Of a DNA stretch of 18,353 bases, positions 12,725 to 18,353 are shown one piece after another. Source of the DNA: Caryophanales bacterium UBA6448 (GTDB lineage: Bacteria > Bacillota_I > Bacilli_A > RF39 > UBA660); contig DJOC01000055.1 of assembly GCA_002439555.1 (NCBI GenBank), positions 1 through 18,353 of the forward strand, written 5' to 3'. How positions within the stretch are numbered: the stretch's first letter is position 1; each line of letters begins with the position of its first letter. Made by a program: the position numbers and the translations under genes. The notes beneath the pieces were generated by a model, which was not told the origin of the DNA, did not search any database, and was given only the letters and a program-made list of their open reading frames with translations.

Positions 12725-13080
12725 AATGTTTTTTCAGAATAAGCGTGAGAATAATTAATTGGTTCCATAAATTCAACATAATCAAGATATAAAATTCTAA
12801 TTAGATACCATTTTCCAGTGGTTACCTCTTTGATTATTAAATGGTCTTTACCTGCCTCTTCGATTAATCCTGAAAATATCTTATTTTTCCATTCTGTACT
12901 ATCTGGAAAAGAGACATAAGCATTAACTTTTCTTCCTTTGTTAAGTCTTAAAATATTTTCAATATAACTTTGCTCGTTATAGTCTTCCATTGAACTTACA
13001 TTTCCTGGTGGTACAGTCATATTTTGCATATTATTTTGATTTGTTGGAAATGTTGGATTTTGATAATAATTACCATTCAT
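12721..13080 (-). CDS. gerQ: Spore coat protein GerQ homologue
   Basis: GerQ is an inner spore-coat protein of Bacillus, needed to place the cortex-lytic enzyme CwlJ and cross-linked by transglutaminase Tgl. The 119-residue protein has a low-complexity Asn/Gln/Pro-rich N-terminus (1-30) and then EQSYIENILRLNKGR at 36-50, nearly identical to what I recall of Bacillus GerQ. The following pattern (F-x-x-S-x-E-W-x-x-K-I-F-x-G-x-I-E-x-A-G-x-D-H) and the ending YLDYVEF also match. It is shorter than Bacillus GerQ (about 180) because the N-terminal tail is reduced. GAGGTG lies 7 bases before the ATG. No clear sigma-E or sigma-K promoter is visible. Its presence suggests the organism, or a recent ancestor, forms endospores. 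Confidence 0.9.
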   Translation of the reverse strand: MNGNYYQNPTFPTNQNNMQNMTVPPGNVSSMEDYNEQSYIENILRLNKGRKVNAYVSFPDSTEWKNKIFSGLIEEAGKDHLIIKEVTTGKWYLIRILYLDYVEFMEPINYSHAYSEKTF

Positions 13081-13133
13081 TTGCTTTCACCTCATTAAAA
13101 CTTATTTTTTTTTATTAAATTTATGACACTATA

Positions 13134-13162
13134 TAGACAAAAAAACTAAATTTTAGTAAAAT
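13134..13162 (+). promoter_or_regulatory. Promoter of the yitT-ABC transporter operon
   Basis: TAGACA (13134-13139), a 17-bp spacer and TAAAAT (13157-13162). The expected start is near 13169, just before GAAGGGT and ATG 13187. The same two hexamers and spacing occur before arcA. Confidence 0.65.
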
Positions 13163-13186
13163 GTTTATAGTAAGAAGGGTAGTAAA

Positions 13187-14062
13187 ATGAGTAAAGAAGA
13201 TATAAAAACTTTAGTTACTGGTGTTACATTTGTTTTTGGCGTCTTTTTGCTTGCAATGTGCTACCATTTATTTTTACTACCAAATGAATTTATAACTGGT
13301 GGCACTAATGGTCTTGCAATAATATGTAATAAATTATTTAACATTGATCCAACAGTGTTTTTGTACATATCAAGAATATTTTTACTATTTGTAAGTTTTA
13401 TTTGTTTAGGTTATAAAAAAACACTACCTACGGTATTAGGCTCATTATTATACCCAATTATGGTAACAATTACAGAGCCTATAGCATTATCACTTTTAAA
13501 ATATATTAATACTGGTGAAATACTAATAAATGTTGTTATCGCAGGTTTTTTATACGGAGCATCTTCAGCACTTATATATAAAAGTGGATTTACAACTGGT
13601 GGTGGTGATGTTATTATGGAACTTATTAAAAAATACGCAAAAGTTTCTACTGCAGTGGCTAACTTCTCTTATAGTTTTATAATTCTTTTGATGGGTGCCT
13701 TTGTATTTGGTTTTGAAAGTTTTATATACTCAATAATTATTTTGTTAATAAGTAATCATTTTATTGATAAAATTACACTAGGTGTTTCTCAAAGTAAGGT
13801 ATTTTTCATTTATACAAATAAGTTAAATGAAGTAAAAAAGGTCATTGATAAAGAGTATGACAGTGGTGTTACAATTTTACAAAGTAAACAAGAATTTTTA
13901 CATAAAAAAGGTGAAATTCTAATGGTGGCGGTTTCTAATTTAGATTGTTATAGGCTCCGAAGTAGAATATTAGAACTTGATCCTAATGCATTTTTTGTAA
14001 TAAATGATTGTTATGAAGTTAATGGTGGAAAGAAAAAAGAAAGGATATTAATTAATCGATGA
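13187..14062 (+). CDS. YitT family membrane protein (YitT-DUF2179)
   Basis: A 291-residue protein of the YitT family. About 5-6 membrane segments fill residues 1-210, with family signatures LLPNEFITGGTNGLAII and YKSGFTTGGGDVI. A soluble DUF2179 domain follows at about 210-285, starting at VFFIYTNKLNEV and containing DSGVTILQSK. The function of YitT proteins is not established; transport has been suggested. It is the first gene of an operon: its TGA overlaps the ATG of the solute-binding lipoprotein (ATGA, 14059-14062), a tight link with the amino-acid importer that may point to a shared role. Confidence 0.88.
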   Translation: MSKEDIKTLVTGVTFVFGVFLLAMCYHLFLLPNEFITGGTNGLAIICNKLFNIDPTVFLYISRIFLLFVSFICLGYKKTLPTVLGSLLYPIMVTITEPIALSLLKYINTGEILINVVIAGFLYGASSALIYKSGFTTGGGDVIMELIKKYAKVSTAVANFSYSFIILLMGAFVFGFESFIYSIIILLISNHFIDKITLGVSQSKVFFIYTNKLNEVKKVIDKEYDSGVTILQSKQEFLHKKGEILMVAVSNLDCYRLRSRILELDPNAFFVINDCYEVNGGKKKERILINR

Positions 14063-14778
14063 AAAAAATATTTATACTTTTAAGTGTATGTTTAATTGCA
14101 CTATGCGGATGCAAAAAAAATGAAAATGAAATAGTAATGGTAACCGAGGCAGGTTTTGCTCCTTATGAATATTATGATAACAATGAAATTGTTGGAGTAG
14201 ATGTAGAAATTGCTAAGGAAATTGCCACAGCACTTAACAAAAAACTTGTTATTAAAGATGTATACTTTGATGCTATAATTAATGAATTAAAATCCGGAAA
14301 GGCTGATTTTGCTTTAGCGGGAATGAGTGTAAACGAAGAAAGAAAAAAACAAGTAGATTTTTCTAATACATATATTAGTTCAAAACAAATAGTAATTGTT
14401 AGAAATGATAGCGATATTAAAAATATTTCACAAATTAATAACAAAAAAATTGCAGTTCAACTTGGTACTATTGCAGATAGTTACGTAACTGATAATAACA
14501 TTACAAAAGATATTGTTAGACAAAAAAAATACTTATCAATGGCTGAAGATTTAAAAGCTGGTAAAGTAGATTTGATAATAATGGATGAATTACCTGGCAA
14601 AAAAATTGTAGAAAATAATGAAAATTTAACTATTTTAGACGGTTTTGTATTCGAAGATAATTATGCAATCGCTGTTAAAAAAGGAAATACAAAGCTTTTA
14701 AATAAAATTAATGAAGTTATTGATAATTTAAAAAATAGTGGTAAAATTGATGAATACATTTTAGAGTATTCAAAATAG
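14059..14778 (+). CDS. Amino-acid ABC transporter, substrate-binding lipoprotein
   Basis: The extracytoplasmic binding protein of a polar amino-acid importer (SBP_bac_3 family), 239 residues. A signal peptide of 17 residues ends in the lipobox L-C-G-C, so C18 should be lipidated and tether the protein to the outer face of the membrane. Family motifs are FAPYEYY, VGVDVEIAKEIA, ADFALAGMSVNEERKKQVDFSNTY (split over about 80-105) and VQLGTIADSY. The ligand cannot be fixed from motifs; arginine, glutamine or cystine are all possible. It overlaps yitT by 4 bases and is followed by its permease and ATPase. Confidence 0.92.
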   Translation: MKKIFILLSVCLIALCGCKKNENEIVMVTEAGFAPYEYYDNNEIVGVDVEIAKEIATALNKKLVIKDVYFDAIINELKSGKADFALAGMSVNEERKKQVDFSNTYISSKQIVIVRNDSDIKNISQINNKKIAVQLGTIADSYVTDNNITKDIVRQKKYLSMAEDLKAGKVDLIIMDELPGKKIVENNENLTILDGFVFEDNYAIAVKKGNTKLLNKINEVIDNLKNSGKIDEYILEYSK

Positions 14779-14784
14779 GTGTTT

Positions 14785-15465
14785 ATGGAATTAATAAGAG
14801 AAAATATATATAATTCATTTATCTATCAAGATAGATATAAATATTATTTAACTGGCCTTGGTAATACAATTATTATGGCCTTTTTTGCTTGTTTAATTGG
14901 AGTTATTTTAGGACTTATTTTATCGCTTGTAATAGACTATAATGAAAAAACAGGTAAACTTTATTTATTAAGTACTTTTGCAAGAATGTACATAGGAATT
15001 ATAAGAGGAACACCCGCATTACTTCAATTAATGATTTTATATTATATAATTTTTAAAAGTGTTAATATTAACATTGTAATAGTGGGAATTATATCTTTTG
15101 GATTAAATTCAGGTGCATATGTATCACAAATAATTAGGTCTGGATTAATATCTATCCCTAAAGGTCAAGAAGAAGCCTCAATAATGCTGGGATTTAACTA
15201 TTTTCAAACAATGAAATATGTCATTATGCCCCAAGCATTAAGAAATGTTTTACCAGCATTAAGTAATGAATTTATAACTCTTTTAAAAGAGACTTCAGTA
15301 GCGGGTTATATTGGTATACTTGAACTTACAAAGGCATCTGACATAGTAGCATCAACTACATATGATTATTTTTTTCCTCTTTTAATAGTGGCAATAATCT
15401 ATCTAATATTAACTTTGGGACTAAGTAAACTATTAAACCTTTTCGAAAGGAGACTTTCAAAATGA
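14785..15465 (+). CDS. Amino-acid ABC transporter, permease
   Basis: The membrane subunit of the importer, a HisM/GlnP-type permease of 226 residues with about 5 membrane segments. An N-terminal polar stretch (1-20) precedes the TGLGNTIIMA start of the first membrane domain. The RGTPALLQLM motif and the EAA loop (QEEASIMLGF, then MPQALRNVLPALSNEFI), which docks onto the ATPase, are clear. ATG 14785 is preferred because AGGTG at 14777-14781 can serve as its binding site; a GTG at 14779, within that site, would add two residues. Its TGA overlaps the ATPase start (ATGA). Confidence 0.92.
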   Translation: MELIRENIYNSFIYQDRYKYYLTGLGNTIIMAFFACLIGVILGLILSLVIDYNEKTGKLYLLSTFARMYIGIIRGTPALLQLMILYYIIFKSVNINIVIVGIISFGLNSGAYVSQIIRSGLISIPKGQEEASIMLGFNYFQTMKYVIMPQALRNVLPALSNEFITLLKETSVAGYIGILELTKASDIVASTTYDYFFPLLIVAIIYLILTLGLSKLLNLFERRLSK

Positions 15466-16169
15466 TAGAAATTAAAAATTTAACAAAAAGTTATGATAAA
15501 AAATGTATTTTAAAAAATATTAATTTAAAAATTAATGATAATGAACAAATATCAATAATTGGTAAAAGTGGATGTGGAAAATCAACATTACTTAGATGTA
15601 TAGCAAGGCTTGAGAAAATAGATAAAGGTCAAATATTAATTGATAATGAGAATATTAATGATATAAAAAACTTTTATAACAAAGTCGGTATGGTTTTTCA
15701 ATCATTTAATTTATTTGAAAATATGACTGTATTAGAAAATTTAATTATTGCCCCAGTTAAACTTAAAATGTATTCAAAACAGGAGGCTTTAAAACTTGCT
15801 AAAAATTATTTAAAAGAAATAAATTTAGAAAATAAAATTAATGAATATCCTAAAAATTTAAGTGGTGGTGAAAAACAAAGAGTTGCTATAATAAGAGCTC
15901 TTATGGAAAAACCAAAAATTCTATTATTAGATGAACCAACAAGTTCTTTAGATCCACAGATGAAAAAGGAGGTATTAGAGTTAGTTACTAAATTAAAAGA
16001 GTATAACATGACAATAATAGTGGTAAGTCATGAACTTAACTTTGTCAAAGATTTTTCTTCGAGAATAATTTTTGTAGATAATAAAACTATTCTTTCTGAT
16101 GATACAGTAGAAGGTATATTTAATAATGAAAATGAAACTATTAAAAATTTTTTGAAAGATGTAAATTAG
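15462..16169 (+). CDS. Amino-acid ABC transporter, ATP-binding protein
   Basis: The ATPase subunit of the importer, GlnQ/HisP type, 235 residues. Walker A is GKSGCGKST (34-42), the Q-loop lies in VGMVFQSFNLF, the ABC signature is LSGGEKQ (133-139), Walker B is ILLLDEPTSSLD with D157 and E158, and the switch histidine is in VVSHEL. Together with the lipoprotein and permease it makes a complete system; a single permease gene suggests a homodimeric channel. No terminator hairpin is visible between its stop and the arcA promoter 5 bases later, so read-through into arcA is possible. Confidence 0.95.
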   Translation: MIEIKNLTKSYDKKCILKNINLKINDNEQISIIGKSGCGKSTLLRCIARLEKIDKGQILIDNENINDIKNFYNKVGMVFQSFNLFENMTVLENLIIAPVKLKMYSKQEALKLAKNYLKEINLENKINEYPKNLSGGEKQRVAIIRALMEKPKILLLDEPTSSLDPQMKKEVLELVTKLKEYNMTIIVVSHELNFVKDFSSRIIFVDNKTILSDDTVEGIFNNENETIKNFLKDVN

Positions 16170-16174
16170 AATTA

Positions 16175-16203
16175 TAGACATTTAAAAATTAAAATGATAA
16201 AAT
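16175..16203 (+). promoter_or_regulatory. Promoter of arcA-arcB
   Basis: TAGACA (16175-16180), a 17-bp spacer and TAAAAT (16198-16203) with the extended TG at 16195-16196. AAGGAGATGA follows before the ATG at 16228. I see no convincing ArgR box. Confidence 0.7.
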
Positions 16204-16227
16204 AGTTATAATAAGGAGATGATATAG

Positions 16228-17454
16228 ATGCACGTTACTAGTGAAATAAAAAAATTAAAAAAAGTTTTGGTTCATAGACCAGGAAAGGAATTATTAAATT
16301 TAACACCAGATACTTTAGGAAGACTTCTTTTTGATGATATTCCATATTTAAAAGATGCAATTTTAGAACACGATGAATTTTGCCAAATACTTAGAGATAA
16401 TGGTGTAGAGGTTGTTTATTTGGAAGATTTAATGGCAGAAACATTAAATGAAAATCCACAGATTAAGCCTTCGTTTATAAGACAATTTATTTATGAAGCA
16501 GGAGTAAGAACTCCAAAATATAAAGATTTATTATTTGATTATTTAATGAGTTACACTAATAATAAAGAACTAGTTTTAAAGACTATGGAAGGCATTAAAG
16601 TTTCTGAAGTTCATAGAAATAAACAAGATAGTGAATATTCACTTGTTGACCAAGTAAGTGAAGAAACCAAGTTTTTAGCTGAACCAATGCCTAACCTTTA
16701 TTTTACAAGAGATCCATTTGCATCAGTTGGTGATGGTATAATTCTCAATAAAATGTACTCTGTTACAAGGAGTAGAGAAACAATTTATGCTTATTACATT
16801 TTTAATTATCATCCAGATTATATGGACAAAGTTCCTAAATATTATGATAGAGAAAATCCATTCAGTATTGAAGGTGGCGATGTATTAAATTTAAATGAGC
16901 ATACACTTGCAATTGGTATTTCTCAAAGAACAAGTGCTGAAGCAATTGATTTAGTTGCTAAAAATATGTTTAATGATGAAGAATGCAATATTGATACAAT
17001 ACTTGCATTTAAGATACCTGAATGTAGAGCATTTATGCATTTAGATACAGTATTTACTCAAATAGATGTTGATAAGTTCACATATCATCCTGGAATTATG
17101 GATACTTTAGAGGTTTTTGAAATTACCAAAAATGAAGATAATCCTGAAGAAGTAAAAGTAATAAGGAAAGAAGGAAGCCTTGAAAATATTTTAGAGGAAT
17201 ATTTAGGTATTGATATTACGCTTATTCCTTGTGCTGGAGGAGATAAAATTGCCTCAGAAAGAGAACAATGGAATGATGGAACTAATACATTATGTATTGC
17301 TCCAGGAGTAGTAGTTGTTTACAATAGAAATAATATTACTAATGAAGTATTAAGAGAAAAAGGTATTAAGGTTATAGAAATGAATAGTGCGGAACTTTCT
17401 AGGGGAAGAGGCGGCCCTAGATGTATGAGTATGCCACTTGAAAGAGAGGATTAA
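16228..17454 (+). CDS. arcA: Arginine deiminase
   Basis: ADI hydrolyses arginine to citrulline and ammonia, the first step of the arginine deiminase pathway, which yields ATP and raises pH. The 408-residue length is typical. The start has SEIKKLKKVLVHRPGKEL, the arginine-binding FTRDPF is at 159-164 (D162), EGGDVL at 215-220 (E215), HLDTVF from H271 with D273, and the nucleophile C399 in GGPRCMSMPL. All catalytic residues are therefore present. A strong binding site AAGGAG lies upstream. The ornithine carbamoyltransferase gene starts directly at the next base after its stop. The neighbouring ABC importer could supply arginine. Confidence 0.97.
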   Translation: MHVTSEIKKLKKVLVHRPGKELLNLTPDTLGRLLFDDIPYLKDAILEHDEFCQILRDNGVEVVYLEDLMAETLNENPQIKPSFIRQFIYEAGVRTPKYKDLLFDYLMSYTNNKELVLKTMEGIKVSEVHRNKQDSEYSLVDQVSEETKFLAEPMPNLYFTRDPFASVGDGIILNKMYSVTRSRETIYAYYIFNYHPDYMDKVPKYYDRENPFSIEGGDVLNLNEHTLAIGISQRTSAEAIDLVAKNMFNDEECNIDTILAFKIPECRAFMHLDTVFTQIDVDKFTYHPGIMDTLEVFEITKNEDNPEEVKVIRKEGSLENILEEYLGIDITLIPCAGGDKIASEREQWNDGTNTLCIAPGVVVVYNRNNITNEVLREKGIKVIEMNSAELSRGRGGPRCMSMPLERED

Positions 17455-18353
17455 ATGGATTTAAGAGGAAGAGATTTTCTAAAATTACTTGATTATTCAA
17501 GTGATGAAATAAGATATTTATTAGATTTAGCAAAAGATTTTAAAGTAAAAAAGGAACATAGAGAACCTCATAGATTTCTTGAGGGCCAAAATATTGCTAT
17601 AATATTTGAAAAAGATTCTACAAGAACTAGATGTTCTTTTGAAGTTGCTGCTTATGATCTAGGTATGCACGTTACTTATTTGGGACCAACTGGTTCACAA
17701 ATGGGTAAAAAAGAAAGTATTGAAGATACTGCTAGAGTATTGTGTAGAATTTATGATGCTATAGAGTATCGTGGATTTGATCAAACTATAGTTGAAACAT
17801 TAGCAAAATATTCAAGTGTTCCTGTTTATAATGGACTTACTAATGAATTTCATCCAACACAAATGTTAGCGGATTTTATGACTATTGAGGAAGAATTTGG
17901 ATCATTAAAAGGAAGAAAATTAGTTTTCTGTGGAGATGCAAGAAATAATGTTGGTAATTCACTTATGGTAGCCAGTGCAAAGTTAGGTGTTAATTTTACT
18001 TGTTGCGCTCCAAAAGATTTATGGCCAGATGATGAACTAACTAGAAAATGTGAAGAAATTGCTAGAGAAAATGGCTGTGTTATTGAAAGATGTGAAGATA
18101 TTATGGAAGGCACAAAAGATGCTGATGCAATTTATACTGATGTTTGGGTTTCAATGGGCGAACCTATGGAAAAATGGGCTGAAAGAATTAATTATTTAAG
18201 AAAATATCAAGTTAATCAGGCTGTTATAGATAATGCTAAAGAAGATTGTATATTTCTTCATTGCTTACCATCTTTTCACGATCAAAATACTACAATTGGT
18301 AAAGAGATTAATGAAAAGTTTGGTGTCCCAGAAATGGAAGTTACTGATGAAGT
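17455..18353 (+). CDS. arcB: Ornithine carbamoyltransferase, catabolic type (partial)
   Basis: OTC converts citrulline and phosphate to ornithine and carbamoyl phosphate in the arginine deiminase pathway (or the reverse in arginine synthesis). 299 codons are visible; the C-terminus, about 35 residues, lies outside the window. Motifs are the carbamoyl-phosphate loop STRTR (55-59), HPTQ (133-136), the FCGDARNNVGNSL region, VWVSMGEP and the ornithine-side HCLP (269-272) followed by SFHD. The ATG directly follows the arcA stop, and GAGAGGAT (17444-17451) at the end of arcA serves as binding site, so the two genes are one operon. Placement after arcA supports the catabolic role and the symbol arcB rather than argF. 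Carbamate kinase (arcC) may follow outside the window. Confidence 0.94.
   Translation, partial: MDLRGRDFLKLLDYSSDEIRYLLDLAKDFKVKKEHREPHRFLEGQNIAIIFEKDSTRTRCSFEVAAYDLGMHVTYLGPTGSQMGKKESIEDTARVLCRIYDAIEYRGFDQTIVETLAKYSSVPVYNGLTNEFHPTQMLADFMTIEEEFGSLKGRKLVFCGDARNNVGNSLMVASAKLGVNFTCCAPKDLWPDDELTRKCEEIARENGCVIERCEDIMEGTKDADAIYTDVWVSMGEPMEKWAERINYLRKYQVNQAVIDNAKEDCIFLHCLPSFHDQNTTIGKEINEKFGVPEMEVTDE

Noticed and set aside
13080..13140. Sigma-E or sigma-K type promoter upstream of gerQ
   Set aside because: A CATAAATTTA-like stretch on the minus strand is near the sigma-K -10 pattern, but it has mismatches and no fitting -35, and chance matches are easy in AT-rich DNA.
14172..14444. Minus-strand frame inside the substrate-binding lipoprotein gene
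   Set aside because: Hydrophobic shadow frame with no start signals.
15806..16181. Two minus-strand frames opposite the end of the ABC ATPase gene
   Set aside because: Both overlap conserved ATPase motifs; no binding site or family match.
16170..16227. ArgR operator before arcA
   Set aside because: No sequence close to the known ARG-box pattern; only AT-rich promoter DNA is seen.
17850..18113. Minus-strand frame inside the ornithine carbamoyltransferase gene
   Set aside because: Shadow of a gene whose motifs are read on the plus strand.
1..18353. Mobile elements, CRISPR arrays, toxin-antitoxin or defence genes
   Set aside because: I looked for transposase, integrase, direct-repeat arrays and small paired genes and found none; all longer frames are core or metabolic genes.

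Overview
The window comes from a very AT-rich, low-GC Gram-positive bacterium, most likely of the class Bacilli. The evidence is a Bacillus-like order of core genes (tsaE-tsaB-rimI-tsaD; rpsF-ssb-rpsR; rplI-dnaB; walJ and rlmH), strong AGGAGG-type ribosome binding sites, sigma-A-like promoters, and a clear homologue of the spore-coat protein GerQ. UGA is used as a stop (for example at the ends of the M23 peptidase, walJ and yitT genes) and tryptophan is UGG, so the standard code applies. The encoded tmRNA tag nevertheless ends in Ala-Phe-Ala, as tags of Mollicutes do. The spacing is compact, with many ATGA or TAATG overlaps. An uncultured, host-associated Bacilli lineage near Erysipelotrichales/RF39 would fit, but that placement is inference.

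Region 1 (1-3057): the 3' end of a 5S rRNA gene, then an operon tsaE-tsaB-rimI-tsaD with its own promoter. It carries most of the tRNA t6A37 machinery plus a GNAT acetyltransferase. A convergent tspO gene closes it; the two stop codons overlap in one TTAA. Region 2 (3058-4745): an intergenic region with a 12-bp inverted repeat, the tmRNA gene ssrA with terminator, then a promoter and a probable S6:S18 autoregulatory leader in front of rpsF-ssb-rpsR, ended by a terminator that begins inside rpsR. Region 3 (4746-9286): rplI, dnaB, an envelope M23 peptidase with LysM and G5-like domains, walJ and rlmH, tightly packed and probably co-transcribed.

Region 4 (9287-13086): ung on the plus strand; a LemA-like membrane protein and a YtgP/MurJ-type flippase on the minus strand; a small glyoxalase-II-like metallo-hydrolase on the plus strand; gerQ on the minus strand, again sharing a TTAA stop with its convergent neighbour. 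Region 5 (13087-18353): an operon of a YitT-family membrane protein with a complete polar amino-acid ABC importer (lipoprotein, permease, ATPase), then arginine deiminase and ornithine carbamoyltransferase, the latter cut by the window edge. Import of an amino acid, possibly arginine, next to the arginine deiminase pathway suggests arginine fermentation for ATP.

I see no mobile element, phage gene, CRISPR array or defence system. This is mostly a core-genome stretch. The points most worth a second look are the tmRNA tag, the S6:S18 leader with two competing pairings, the symmetrical repeat at ssrA, GerQ, and the divergent LemA-like protein.
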